Assembly: GCF_902168435.1 (NCBI RefSeq) | Contig: NZ_LR656173.1 | Location: forward strand, 62,001-126,000 | DNA length: 64,000 bases | Source: Bacillus marasmi | GTDB lineage: Bacteria > Bacillota > Bacilli > Bacillales > Cytobacillaceae | Direction of reading: 5' to 3' | Part shown: in pieces, positions 42,436-51,573 of the stretch | Position numbering within the stretch: the first letter of the stretch is position 1 | Layout of the letters: each line of letters begins with the position of its first letter | Notes under the pieces: generated by a model | The model's database searches: none | The model's input: the letters and a program-made list of their open reading frames with translations, nothing else | What the model was told of the DNA's origin: nothing | Translations under genes and position numbers: made by a program

Positions 42436-44724
42436 ATGGGAAACTATAGAAGGCTTTGGATTAGTTTAATTCTGGTGGTCGTTATCTCTTTTGCTGTTCT
42501 AGGTTATTTTGGTGGCCGGATATATCAAACTATGCCCCCGATACCGGATAAGGTAGTCTCGGAGAATGGTGACGTGCTCTTTACAGGTGAGGATATTAAA
42601 AACGGCCAAAATGTTTGGCAATCGATGGGAGGACAGGAACTGGGGAGTATCTGGGGACATGGAGCCTACCTTGCACCTGACTGGAACGCTGATTGGCTTC
42701 ATCGTGAGTTGACCTATATATTAGATGACTGGTCTCATTTAGAGTTTAGTACTGATTACGACAAATTAGATAATGAACAAAAAGCGATGCTAAAAGCAAG
42801 ATTAAAAGACGAAATTCGAACGAATAATTATAATCCAGAGACAAAGGAATTGGTCCTTTCCAATGACCGGGTTGCTGCTTTTAACTATTTAAGTGATTAT
42901 TATCGTGGACTCTTTATGAATGACCCTGAGTTTAAAGAGTTACGGGCCGATTATGCTATTCCTGAAAATACAATAAAAACTGAAGAACGTATGGCGAACT
43001 TGAATGCATTCTTTTTTTGGAGTACGTGGGCAACAGCAACTAATCGGCCAAATGATGATGTTACTTACACAAATAACTGGCCGAACGAAGCGTTAATCGA
43101 TAATCATCCAACTGGCGAAATGGTCGTATGGTCAGTCGTTAGCTTTGTGTTATTGTTGGCAGGAGTTGGTGCACTCGCCTGGTATTTTGCTGCTCAGCGG
43201 CATAAGGAGTCCCATATGGATGAGGTGTTCCCGGAAAAGGATCCATTGCTGGCACTAAATCCAACTCCTTCAATGAAAGCCACGCTTAAATATTTTTGGG
43301 TGGTAGCCGCGTTAATTGTTTTCCAAGTCGCGCTTGGTGCGATTGATGCCCATTATGCCGTAGAAGGTTCAGGGTTCTTTGGCATTCCGTTACAAGAATG
43401 GCTTCCTTATTCCGTAGCAAGAACTTGGCATACACAGCTTGGTATTCTATGGATAGCAACTGCTTGGTTAGCCACAGGTTTGTTCATGGCTCCAGCCGTA
43501 TCAGGCTATGAGCCGAAATTTCAACGGGCTTTAGTCAATTTCTTATTTGTTTGTTTATTAATTATTGTAGTAGGTTCAATGGCTGGTCAATGGCTGGCTG
43601 TGGATCAGCGGTTCTCAAATGTACAAAACTTCTGGTTTGGGCATCAGGGCTATGAATACGTAGATTTGGGACGATTCTGGCAGCTATTCTTAACAGTTGG
43701 CTTATTCTTATGGTTATTCTTGATGGGAAGAGCACTGCTTCCGGCATTGAAGAAAAACAAAGAAGACCGCCATCTATTGACCATGTTCTTACTAGCCGCG
43801 ACTGCCATTCCGTTATTTTATATTCCAGGGCTATTGTGGGGGCAGCATACTCACATTGCGATTGCTGAATACTGGCGCTGGTGGGTCGTTCATCTATGGG
43901 TTGAAGGTTTTTTCGAGGTGTTCGCGACGGTTATCATTGCCTTCTTGTTTACACGTATGGGCTTATTAAGAACCTCAACTGCGACAGCGACCGTGCTCTT
44001 TTCCACGACCATCTTTTTGTTCGGTGGTATTATTGGAACGTTCCATCATCTGTATTTTAGTGGAACGCCAATTGGTGTATTAGCCTTTGGTGCAGTTTTC
44101 AGTGGACTAGAGGTGGTGCCGCTTGTCTTAATTGGATTTGAAGCCTATGAAAACTTAACCTTAAGCCGCGCAAAAGAATGGACGAAAGCCTATAAATGGC
44201 CGATTTACTGCTTTGTTGCGGTGGCTTTCTGGAACTTAGTTGGAGCAGGAATCTTTGGTTTCCTCATTAATCCACCGATTTCACTATATTATATGCAAGG
44301 ATTAAATACGACGCCTGTTCATGGTCATACAGCCCTTTTCGGGGTTTATGGAGTACTTGGTATCGGCCTGATGCTGTTTTGTCTAAAAGGTTTGACTGGA
44401 ATGCGGAAGTGGAAAACAAAAGTTTTGGCTTTTGCCTTCTGGAGTATTAATATCGGACTAGCCTTGATGGTTCTGATCAGCTTATTACCAATTGGTCTTA
44501 TGCAAACGTGGGCAAGCGTCGAACATGGAATGTGGTATGCAAGATCTGCAGATTTCCTCCAACAGGATATCATTTTGAACTTAACATGGCTTCGCATGAT
44601 TGGTGACATTATCTTTGCTTCAGGTATTTTAGCACTTGGTTGGTTTATTCTAGGATTAAAAATGGGCTGGTCCTTAGAGGATGAAACACACAATTTTGTT
44701 GAAAAAAATAGTGTAAAAAAATAA
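42436..44724 (+). CDS. norZ: quinol-dependent nitric oxide reductase (qNOR)
   Basis: 762 residues, about fourteen membrane helices. The N-terminal extracytoplasmic domain (about 30-225) begins GYFGGRIYQTMPPIPDKVV and includes NGQNVWQSMGGQELGSIWGHGAY, typical (in pieces) of fused single-chain qNOR. Heme/non-heme iron ligands sit in ARTWHTQLGILW, YWRWWVVHLWVEGFFEVF and FHHLYFSGTP. Reduces 2 NO to N2O with electrons from quinol, for NO detoxification. GGAGGT lies before ATG 42436. Single gene between two terminators. Confidence 0.94.
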   Translation: MGNYRRLWISLILVVVISFAVLGYFGGRIYQTMPPIPDKVVSENGDVLFTGEDIKNGQNVWQSMGGQELGSIWGHGAYLAPDWNADWLHRELTYILDDWSHLEFSTDYDKLDNEQKAMLKARLKDEIRTNNYNPETKELVLSNDRVAAFNYLSDYYRGLFMNDPEFKELRADYAIPENTIKTEERMANLNAFFFWSTWATATNRPNDDVTYTNNWPNEALIDNHPTGEMVVWSVVSFVLLLAGVGALAWYFAAQRHKESHMDEVFPEKDPLLALNPTPSMKATLKYFWVVAALIVFQVALGAIDAHYAVEGSGFFGIPLQEWLPYSVARTWHTQLGILWIATAWLATGLFMAPAVSGYEPKFQRALVNFLFVCLLIIVVGSMAGQWLAVDQRFSNVQNFWFGHQGYEYVDLGRFWQLFLTVGLFLWLFLMGRALLPALKKNKEDRHLLTMFLLAATAIPLFYIPGLLWGQHTHIAIAEYWRWWVVHLWVEGFFEVFATVIIAFLFTRMGLLRTSTATATVLFSTTIFLFGGIIGTFHHLYFSGTPIGVLAFGAVFSGLEVVPLVLIGFEAYENLTLSRAKEWTKAYKWPIYCFVAVAFWNLVGAGIFGFLINPPISLYYMQGLNTTPVHGHTALFGVYGVLGIGLMLFCLKGLTGMRKWKTKVLAFAFWSINIGLALMVLISLLPIGLMQTWASVEHGMWYARSADFLQQDIILNLTWLRMIGDIIFASGILALGWFILGLKMGWSLEDETHNFVEKNSVKK

Positions 44725-44755
44725 GACCTGTAGCTTGTAACTAAATCTATACTTG

Positions 44756-44791
44756 CAAAAAACCCCTTCACAAAAGAAGGGGTTTTTTGCG
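44756..44791. terminator. Rho-independent terminator
   Basis: AAAACCCCTTC / GAAGGGGTTTT with T-run, after norZ; flanked by A-run, so it can serve the minus strand too. Confidence 0.9.
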
Positions 44792-44797
44792 GACTAA

Positions 44798-44938
44798 CAA
44801 GCCGCTTCCGCTTTTCATGTCTAGCTGCAGGCGCCATCGGCTCGAGGTCACAAGTCAATCCGTCCAAAAGGTAAAGAACAACCTTTCGGCCGGCTCGCCT
44901 TGTGCTTGTCGCCGATAATCGGGCGCCTTCCGCTTTTC
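44798..44938. repeat. type-2 dispersed repeat, reverse orientation (next to phaC)
   Basis: A full copy at 44818-44938 reads on the minus strand GAAAAGCGGAAGGCGCC... to ...CTGCAGCTAGACA, nearly identical to 27802-27922. A short start of a second copy (44798-44816) follows in tandem, just as at 27924. The repeat begins at the last base of the phaC stop codon. Confidence 0.9.
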
Positions 44939-46026
44939 TAGTTTGAGCGCTCGCTCAACCATTGGTCAATCAAAGGATAAGTTTTTCTAACTGCAGTTCC
45001 ACCAACAACAACAGATACATGTCCAGTTGGCATTACTTCAAATGTTTTATCCTTACTAGAGATTTTCTCAATTAATGGTTCAACTTGGTTTGGAGCAGCG
45101 ATATGATCACGCTGTGCAGCGATATTTAATACATTAGCTTTAATATCGCTTAGCTTAACTTGACGTCCGCGAATGTATAATTCGTCTTTAATCAGTTTAT
45201 TGTTTTGATAGAATTCGCCAATCCATTGTCTGAATGCTTCGCCAGGGAATGGTACGCCATCAGCAACCCATTTTTGCATTAAGCTCCAGCTTTTAATGAA
45301 TTCTTCGTTTTCATAGCGTTCTGCTAAGCTAACATATGGACCAACGTAGTTTACTAAAGGCTTTAATAGCTTATTACCAAGGTCAATCATTTCACCAGGA
45401 ATAATTCCGAAAGTATCAACGACTTTATCAAGATTAAAATAGCGCTCGTCTAACCAATTGCTAAATAAACCAGTATCTTCAAAATCAAACGGACTTGTTA
45501 AGAAGATTAAGTTTTTAATTGGCCAATCGTTATGAAGTGCAGCAAAAATAGATGTTAAAGTACCACCCATACAATAGCCAAGGATGCTGATTTCTTCAGC
45601 TCCAGATTTGCGAAGTACTTTTTGTACCGCGCGAGGGATGTAATCTAGTACATAATCATCAAATTTTAAATTGCGATCTTCATAGCCTGGAGTTCCCCAA
45701 TCTAATAGGTAAACATCATGACCTTGATTTGTTAAATACTCAATTAAGCTGCTACCAGGTGTTAAATCAACAATATAAGGTTTATTGATTAAAGCATAAA
45801 TAATCAATAGAGGAACCTTTTTTGTTTTAGTTAAAGTAGGTTGGTAACGATATAATTTTGCTTTGTTTTTAGTCCAAATAACTTCCTTTGGAGTTTGACC
45901 AACTTGTGGTTCTGGCTCTCTTGTTAATACTTCAGAAACACGTTTAAAGCGGCGGTAGCTTTTTTGCATATCTTCAGGCATCATGTTAATCCATGATTCC
46001 GTTTCTTTGGTTGTTGAAAAAACCAT
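44938..46026 (-). CDS. phaC: class IV poly(3-hydroxyalkanoate) synthase subunit PhaC
   Basis: 362 residues from ATG 46026 (GAGGAGGAG upstream), standard for class III/IV PhaC. Alpha/beta hydrolase with the lipase-like box GYCMGG carrying the catalytic Cys; catalytic Asp in AAQRDHI and His in MPTGHVSVV. Polymerises (R)-3-hydroxyacyl-CoA into PHA on the granule surface; requires PhaR. Third gene of phaR-phaB-phaC. Its TAG stop coincides with the edge of a dispersed repeat. Confidence 0.96.
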   Translation of the reverse strand: MVFSTTKETESWINMMPEDMQKSYRRFKRVSEVLTREPEPQVGQTPKEVIWTKNKAKLYRYQPTLTKTKKVPLLIIYALINKPYIVDLTPGSSLIEYLTNQGHDVYLLDWGTPGYEDRNLKFDDYVLDYIPRAVQKVLRKSGAEEISILGYCMGGTLTSIFAALHNDWPIKNLIFLTSPFDFEDTGLFSNWLDERYFNLDKVVDTFGIIPGEMIDLGNKLLKPLVNYVGPYVSLAERYENEEFIKSWSLMQKWVADGVPFPGEAFRQWIGEFYQNNKLIKDELYIRGRQVKLSDIKANVLNIAAQRDHIAAPNQVEPLIEKISSKDKTFEVMPTGHVSVVVGGTAVRKTYPLIDQWLSERSN

Positions 46027-46167
46027 GATTCTCCTCCTCATAACCATTCGTTTTCTGATTTTTATTTTTCATAAAGGAAAAGGGAGAATACTTATCAGTT
46101 TACTAAACATTAACTTCGTAAATAAAGCTTGATTCTAATAAGTATTCTTTCCTAAGCTGTGGTGAAA

Positions 46168-46950
46168 TTACATGTAAGCTCCACCATTAACGTTGATGCA
46201 TTGACCAGTAATATATTCACTGTTTGCTAGGAAGATACAAGCTTCAGCGATTTCAGTAGTTGTACCTAAACGTCTCATCGGAATACGACTAACGATTGAT
46301 TCCATAACATTTTCTGGGATTTCTGCAGTCATTTCAGTTAAAATGTAGCCTGGGCAAATCGCATTTACAGTGATACCATTTTTAGCTGTTTCTAAAGCAA
46401 GTGATTTTGTGAAACCAATCATACCAGCTTTTGCTGCTGAGTAGTTAGTTTGACCAAATGCACCAGCTTGACCAACGATAGAGCTAATGTTGATAATACG
46501 GCCAAATTTTTGTTCTAGCATTGTGTTGATTGCTGCAGAAGTTGTGTGGTAAACGCTGTTAAGGTTTACGTTGATAACTTCATTCCATTCTGCTTCAGAT
46601 AGCTTGCGGAAAGTACGGTCACGAGTAATACCAGCATTATTGATAAGGATATCAATGCGGCCAAATTCGTTTACAGTTTGTTCAATTAAAGACTTTGCTT
46701 CTTCAATATTAGAAACGTTTGCTTTACAAGCAATTGCAGTTCCACCAAGTTGAGTAATCTCGTCAACAACGTTTTCTGCAGCAGATGAACTTGCGTTGTA
46801 GTTAACAACTACCTTTGCACCTTTTTTCGCGAATTCTTTCGCAATTGTTGCACCAATACCTTTAGAGCTACCTGTTACAACAACAACTTTATCCTTTAGC
46901 CCGTATGTATCTTCTAATAATTGAACTTGTTCTTTATTGATAGTAGTCAT
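46168..46950 (-). CDS. phaB: acetoacetyl-CoA reductase PhaB
   Basis: 260 residues. Short-chain dehydrogenase: NAD(P)-binding VTGSSKGIGATIA, NNAG motif, catalytic Ser/Tyr/Lys in SSIVGQAG and NYSAAKAG. Reduces acetoacetyl-CoA to (R)-3-hydroxybutyryl-CoA with NADPH. A ~20-residue N-terminal extension (MTTINKEQVQLLEDTYG) precedes the fold, as in Bacillus PhaB. AGGGAGAG precedes the start. A 141-bp gap separates it from phaC, room for a secondary promoter. Confidence 0.95.
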   Translation of the reverse strand: MTTINKEQVQLLEDTYGLKDKVVVVTGSSKGIGATIAKEFAKKGAKVVVNYNASSSAAENVVDEITQLGGTAIACKANVSNIEEAKSLIEQTVNEFGRIDILINNAGITRDRTFRKLSEAEWNEVINVNLNSVYHTTSAAINTMLEQKFGRIINISSIVGQAGAFGQTNYSAAKAGMIGFTKSLALETAKNGITVNAICPGYILTEMTAEIPENVMESIVSRIPMRRLGTTTEIAEACIFLANSEYITGQCINVNGGAYM

Positions 46951-47001
46951 GAAAATCTCTCCCTATTAATTTACTTTAAAATTTGTTACTAGAAAAAAAT
47001 A

Positions 47002-47439
47002 TTACTTATTTTCCACAGGAGTGGATGTGCGAGTTGGCTCTTCTGTTACTTGGATTGCTTTTAACAATGTGTCAATTTTCTTATCTAGCTTAGCGATGCT
47101 TGTTTTAATCTTATTAATTTCTGAAGCAGAACTATTTGTTAATAATTCCTCTTCAATTTTTTGATCAAGGTCTTCAACCTTTGCTTCTAAGTTAATAATA
47201 AGAGAGGCAATGCTTGAAATTTCATCTCGAGTTGGCACATTCACTTGCTTTAAATAGCCTTCAGTTGTGTTTTGAACCACCTGTTGATATTGTAAATATC
47301 CATTTTGTACTTGACCCATCCATTCAGAGAAAGCTTCCTTTTGCATTGTTTCATGAAGGACTTCATTTACTTTGGATTCTGTTTGTTCATACAAACTTTT
47401 CCAAACGGCAAATGGATCCAAAAACTTATTTTGTGTCAC
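47002..47439 (-). CDS. phaR: PHA synthase subunit PhaR
   Basis: 145 residues from GTG 47439. Opens TQNKFLDPFAVWKSLYEQTE, the hallmark of Bacillus PhaR, then QNGYLQYQQVVQNTTEGYLK and a C-terminal coiled coil (about 70-130). Required partner of PhaC in class IV synthases. AAGGGG lies somewhat far upstream (about 11 nt). First gene of the phaRBC operon, divergent from phaP. Confidence 0.94.
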   Translation of the reverse strand: MTQNKFLDPFAVWKSLYEQTESKVNEVLHETMQKEAFSEWMGQVQNGYLQYQQVVQNTTEGYLKQVNVPTRDEISSIASLIINLEAKVEDLDQKIEEELLTNSSASEINKIKTSIAKLDKKIDTLLKAIQVTEEPTRTSTPVENK

Positions 47440-47775
47440 CTATTTCAACCCCTTCTAATTTTTCAAGCTTTTTGGAAAATTTAAAAAACTATATCTATTA
47501 CAATAAACTATTTTGTTAATATATGGTCTGAATAAAAACCGTTAAATTACGCTGAAAATCTCCACAATACGACAAAATCTGGTAATTGCGGCCTAAATAA
47601 AGTGATTATTTGTCTTTTTATGAAAGAAAAGTAAACGTTGACAGTAAAAACAAATAGGTGTAAATTACATATAAGGGTAACAACAAAACTTGTACTTATT
47701 TTTCCTGAGTTAGAATATGATGGGGAATGAGGTCAAGTTTACTTAATCAGTTAACGAAAATGGGGAGGTTTTACA
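47440..47775. other. phaR-phaP divergent control region
   Basis: 336 bp of AT-rich DNA carrying the phaP promoter and the (unassigned) phaR promoter. In B. megaterium the regulator phaQ lies next to phaP; no reading frame for it exists here or elsewhere in the window. Confidence 0.7.
47638..47666 (+). promoter_or_regulatory. sigma-A promoter of phaP
   Basis: TTGACA (47638-47643), 17-bp spacer, TAAATT (47661-47666), about 110 bp upstream of phaP. Confidence 0.7.
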
Positions 47776-48306
47776 ATGGCAGCAAAAAAAGAAGAAAATA
47801 AGTTAATTAACGTAATGGATGTATTTTGGGATGGCTGGTTTAACAGCTACCGTACCTTCCATACAATTCAAAATGAAGTAGAAGAAAAATCACTTCAAGC
47901 TTTCGAAAATCAAAAAGAATGGATTCGCTCTACTGGAGATCAGTTAACGAAAATGGAAGAGGATTCAAAACGTCTTACATCAGAATGGATTTCTAATCTT
48001 CAAGATGTTCTTAGTAAAGCACAGCTTGACATTGGCTTCCAAGGTACAGTTGATTGGACTGACCGTATTGAGGAACTAGGCCATAAAGCGCAAACTTTAG
48101 CCTTTACACCTGGAAAAAATTCACTAGAAGTAGCTGAAAAAACTCTTTCACAATTAGAAACTACTTTTAAAAACGTGATTGATCAACAACAAAAAAATCG
48201 CGAGGAAGTTTTAAAAGCGGTTGAAGGATTTTTAGATCAATTAAAGCAATCACAAGCTACTGCAACAAAATCTTTAGAACTTTACAACCCATTAGTAGCA
48301 AAATAA
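47776..48306 (+). CDS. phaP: phasin PhaP
   Basis: 176 residues, all helical and charged. The start EENKLINVMDVFWDGWFNSY and the heptad-like helices to the end fit Bacillus phasins (about 170-200). Coats PHA granules and controls their size. GGGGAGG precedes ATG 47776. Divergent from phaRBC. Confidence 0.92.
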   Translation: MAAKKEENKLINVMDVFWDGWFNSYRTFHTIQNEVEEKSLQAFENQKEWIRSTGDQLTKMEEDSKRLTSEWISNLQDVLSKAQLDIGFQGTVDWTDRIEELGHKAQTLAFTPGKNSLEVAEKTLSQLETTFKNVIDQQQKNREEVLKAVEGFLDQLKQSQATATKSLELYNPLVAK

Positions 48307-48318
48307 GCTAACATATAG

Positions 48319-48360
48319 AAGAAAATGGCATACAAGCTAAAGCTTGTATGCCATTTTCTT
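48319..48360. terminator. 20-bp perfect bidirectional terminator
   Basis: Arms 48319-48338 and 48341-48360 are perfectly complementary with a 2-nt centre, between convergent phaP and the GH18 gene. It overlaps the end of the latter. Confidence 0.9.
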
Positions 48361-49474
48361 ATATATTGCCAAGTATTTCAAAGAGAACGCTTGTTAAGCT
48401 GCTCGAACCTGTTGCATCAAGCCCGACTTCCCAAAGCATCATCCCTCCGAAGCCATGTTGTAGTGCCAAGTTCGTTTTTCTTTGGATGGTCTCATCCCCA
48501 TTGTAATAATACGTTGTTCCATTAACGGTGGTGGAATCACGATTTGCATTAGTAGGATCATGTTCTAAAATAGATTGATAAGATAATTGTTTTACAGCAG
48601 GATCCTCAGGCTGAGCATAGGATGGAACACCTAAAACTAGTTTTTCTCGGGAAAGCTCAAGCGACTGAAAAAGCGCGGACCAATAGTTTACAATTTTTTC
48701 GGTAAAAGGGTAAGGCGATAAGTTTGCGGCATTATAGCCGCCATCCCATTGACCGTCGTACGCCATGATGTTGACATAGTCTACATATTGAAACATGGCT
48801 GGATCATATTGAATAAAATGTGCTTCAGTAAGCGCCCCGGCATGAATTTTTGCATGTACTGCAATGGTTAATTGCTTGTCCTCCGAGTGCAGCTTATCAC
48901 TTAGTTGCTTAATGAATTTTGAAAGATTTTCGCTATCTTTTGCTGAACGAGGATGCTCAAAATCAACATCTACACCATCAAGTCGTTCGCGTTTCACTAT
49001 ATTGCTTAGCTCATCGACTAGTTTTGCCCTAGCAACATCATCATTTATTGCACTTTGAAAGAAGGGATAAGATTCCCCACCTTGAATATGGAACCAGCCT
49101 CCGATTGCAAGCAACACTTTCGTATCGGTTTTTTTAGCGTTTGTTACCATTGTTCGTAAGTTTTTTAACGCCTGATCGCCATTTAGCACGAGACTGCCAT
49201 CCTTATTTGGGTGTGCAAACGAAAAGATAAGATGAGTAAAGGAACGATAGTCAATATTTGCAGGATTACGAAAATCCTGAACATATCCAATCAAAACCTT
49301 TTCTTTATTTTCTTTCCAGTTTGGTGCTTGCTTATGCTTAAGCATTTTTTGCGAAGGCTCTGAGGTCGTGATTTTAAATTCAAGAGGCTTAGTCTGTTTT
49401 TCTTTCACTAGTCCTCCAACAAAAAATCCACCAATAAACGTGAAAAGAACTATTAATAAAATTCGTAATTTCAT
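48359..49474 (-). CDS. membrane-anchored or secreted GH18 glycosidase
   Basis: 371 residues. N-terminal hydrophobic helix (ILLIVLFTFIGGFFVGGLV) acts as anchor or signal. GH18 barrel: VLIGYVQDF, then FSFAHPNKDG, then VLLAIGGW, and the catalytic DGVDVDFEHP with the acid Glu; YVNIMAYDGQWDGG and GGMMLWEVGLD complete the set. Chitinase-like; substrate may be chitin or peptidoglycan glycan strands. AGGAGG precedes the ATG. Confidence 0.9.
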   Translation of the reverse strand: MKLRILLIVLFTFIGGFFVGGLVKEKQTKPLEFKITTSEPSQKMLKHKQAPNWKENKEKVLIGYVQDFRNPANIDYRSFTHLIFSFAHPNKDGSLVLNGDQALKNLRTMVTNAKKTDTKVLLAIGGWFHIQGGESYPFFQSAINDDVARAKLVDELSNIVKRERLDGVDVDFEHPRSAKDSENLSKFIKQLSDKLHSEDKQLTIAVHAKIHAGALTEAHFIQYDPAMFQYVDYVNIMAYDGQWDGGYNAANLSPYPFTEKIVNYWSALFQSLELSREKLVLGVPSYAQPEDPAVKQLSYQSILEHDPTNANRDSTTVNGTTYYYNGDETIQRKTNLALQHGFGGMMLWEVGLDATGSSSLTSVLFEILGNI

Positions 49475-49600
49475 AGAAATTGTCCTCCTTTGTGGCAGAC
49501 ATCAAAAAAAGTGTAACAGAAAAAGGAGGGAGAAAGGGTTGGTAATATTAACAAGTAGGATTCAGTATTGAGGAATATCAAAAGGTTGCCTATAAATCAA

Positions 49601-50296
49601 CTAATAAAACAATTTACTATTTAACGCTTTATATAATTGCTCTGAAGTGATGAAGGGCATGTTTGGGGGCTTTGGCCAATACATTCCGGTTGGATACATT
49701 AAATTGGTTGGTTCTACATTATGTGCTGGATCACCCCTAATTGGTTGTGGGTCATTTGTATCTCCAAAACGATTTGTATTAAATAAGAAATGACCGATTT
49801 CATGAGCTAAGATGAAATCACTTTTTTGTGCACCATTTGACATAATGATGATTGGATAGTCGATATAAGTTATGGCGAGCACCCTTGCACCGTCTTCTTG
49901 TGTCGCGCCAATTTGTTCACCATCCATATAATAAACATACAAATCAGCTTCAGGACCATATTTTTCCGCTAATCCCAATAAAAGTTTCGCATTTTTCATC
50001 AGCTTTTTGGCATTCATACTGATATTTTCTGCATTCACCTCTAAACCCTTGAGTGTTTGCGGAAAAATGATCGTTTTTATTAATTTAAAACGTATCGCAT
50101 TTTTTGTTACATTACCCGATACTCTTTTCCAAATCGAATTGGCACAGGCAATTTCTCGCTTTATACGTACAGGAGCAGAGTGCTTGGAAGCAGAAAATGT
50201 TCCAGTTTCAGCTCCAGGAAACACAAATGCACAAACCGTAATAGTTCCAGTAGACACAGTGTCTTTCCGCTTTTTCATGTTTAACCACTCTTTCAT
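49601..50296 (-). CDS. metzincin-like zinc metalloprotease, uncharacterised
   Basis: 231 residues from ATG 50296, or 225 from ATG 50278, which has a weak AGAGTGG site. Zinc site AHEIGHFLFNTNRFGD followed 20 residues later by NVEPTNLMYPTG, which looks like a metzincin Met-turn. The N-terminal third is Ser/Thr- and Lys/Arg-rich with no convincing signal peptide, so location is unclear. I do not recognise the family. Alone; no terminator seen. Confidence 0.7.
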   Translation of the reverse strand: MKEWLNMKKRKDTVSTGTITVCAFVFPGAETGTFSASKHSAPVRIKREIACANSIWKRVSGNVTKNAIRFKLIKTIIFPQTLKGLEVNAENISMNAKKLMKNAKLLLGLAEKYGPEADLYVYYMDGEQIGATQEDGARVLAITYIDYPIIIMSNGAQKSDFILAHEIGHFLFNTNRFGDTNDPQPIRGDPAHNVEPTNLMYPTGMYWPKPPNMPFITSEQLYKALNSKLFY

Positions 50297-50530
50297 CCGT
50301 TTCTATTTTTATATGAAAAATAAATAGAATGGCTTGGACAAACATACTGACCTTGGCATTAAATTTTGAAAAATACGAAAAAGTCCATTCAGTGTCGCGT
50401 TTTATGCTATTTCGTTATTCTTGTGATACACTTATTTGGGTAAAATAAAACCATTACAACATTGATAGAGCTTTATTAGGACTGTTGATGAAGATTTTAG
50501 AACAAATATGTATGAAAGGTTGAATGATTA

Positions 50531-51454
50531 ATGCGACTATATGATTCAATATTGGAACTGATCGGTAATACACCCATCGTAAAAATGAATAAACTCGCTG
50601 ATTCAAATGGCGCTCAAGTATATATTAAATTAGAATCCTTTAACCCAGGGGGTAGTGTTAAGGATCGCGCGTCAATCAATATGATTCAACAGGCAGAAAA
50701 GGAAGGAAAACTGATTCCAGGAAAAAGTACGATTATTGAACCGACATCTGGGAACACAGGTATTGGCATTGCTATGGTAAGTGCAGTAAAAGGCTACCCT
50801 TGTATTATCACAATGCCTGATAATGCTACGGAAGAACGCGTTAAGATTTTAAAAGCATATGGTGCAAAGGTTTATTTAACACCAGCGAGCGAGCGGATGC
50901 AGGGTGCAATTAATGAAGCAAATCGGTTAGCTGAAGGGATTCCAGATAGCTTTATTCCGATGCAGTTCGAGAACCCAGCTAATTCTGATGCCCATAGAAG
51001 TACGACTGCTGTTGAAATTATAAACGCTTTTGAAGGTAAGCTCGATGCCCTTGTGCTTACTGCTGGTACAGGCGGTACTGTTACAGGTGTAGGAGAAGAA
51101 TTAAAGCAGGTAATGCCAAATCTTAAAATATATGTTGTCGAACCATTTGGGTCTCCAGTACTATCTGGCGGACAGCCTGGCCCGCATAAAATCCCTGGAA
51201 CTGGACCTGGCTTTATCCCATCCATACTAAACCAATCCGTGTATGACGAAATTCTCCATATTAAGGATGAAGACGCACAAACGATGGCACGGAAATTAGC
51301 ATCAGTAGAAGGGATTTTTGTAGGGGCATCCGGTGCATCAAGTGCACATTTTGCTCTTGAAGTAGCAAAATCACTTCCGCCTACAGCCCGAGTGCTATGT
51401 CTTGCTCCGGATACAGGGGAACGTTATCTTTCATCTGATTTGTTTCCTAGCTGA
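50531..51454 (+). CDS. cysK: cysteine synthase (O-acetylserine sulfhydrylase)
   Basis: 307 residues. PLP-dependent beta-family enzyme: PLP Lys in NPGGSVKDRAS, TSGNTGIGIAM phosphate-substrate loop, and GTGGTVTGVGEEL phosphate-binding loop. Converts O-acetylserine and sulfide to cysteine. The start has a weak Shine-Dalgarno (AAAGGTTG). The 234-bp upstream region shows no T-box or S-box structure to my reading. Terminator follows. Confidence 0.93.
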   Translation: MRLYDSILELIGNTPIVKMNKLADSNGAQVYIKLESFNPGGSVKDRASINMIQQAEKEGKLIPGKSTIIEPTSGNTGIGIAMVSAVKGYPCIITMPDNATEERVKILKAYGAKVYLTPASERMQGAINEANRLAEGIPDSFIPMQFENPANSDAHRSTTAVEIINAFEGKLDALVLTAGTGGTVTGVGEELKQVMPNLKIYVVEPFGSPVLSGGQPGPHKIPGTGPGFIPSILNQSVYDEILHIKDEDAQTMARKLASVEGIFVGASGASSAHFALEVAKSLPPTARVLCLAPDTGERYLSSDLFPS

Positions 51455-51485
51455 TATAGTAGTGGTTCAGAACGAAGAATATTGT

Positions 51486-51523
51486 AAAAAACAGCCCTCA
51501 ACAGTTGTTGTGGGCTGTTTTTT
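51486..51523 (+). terminator. Rho-independent terminator
   Basis: AAAAAACAGCCC / GGGCTGTTTTTT, 14-nt loop. Confidence 0.9.
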
Positions 51524-51573
51524 ATGGAACAATTAAGAATATATAGAGAATAATCCGAATCGAGGGATTTCCA

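Noticed and set aside
50330-50530. S-box or T-box leader before cysK
   Set aside because: No T-box motif (TGGNACCGCG-like), specifier stem or SAM-riboswitch pattern could be found, and no terminator/antiterminator pair.
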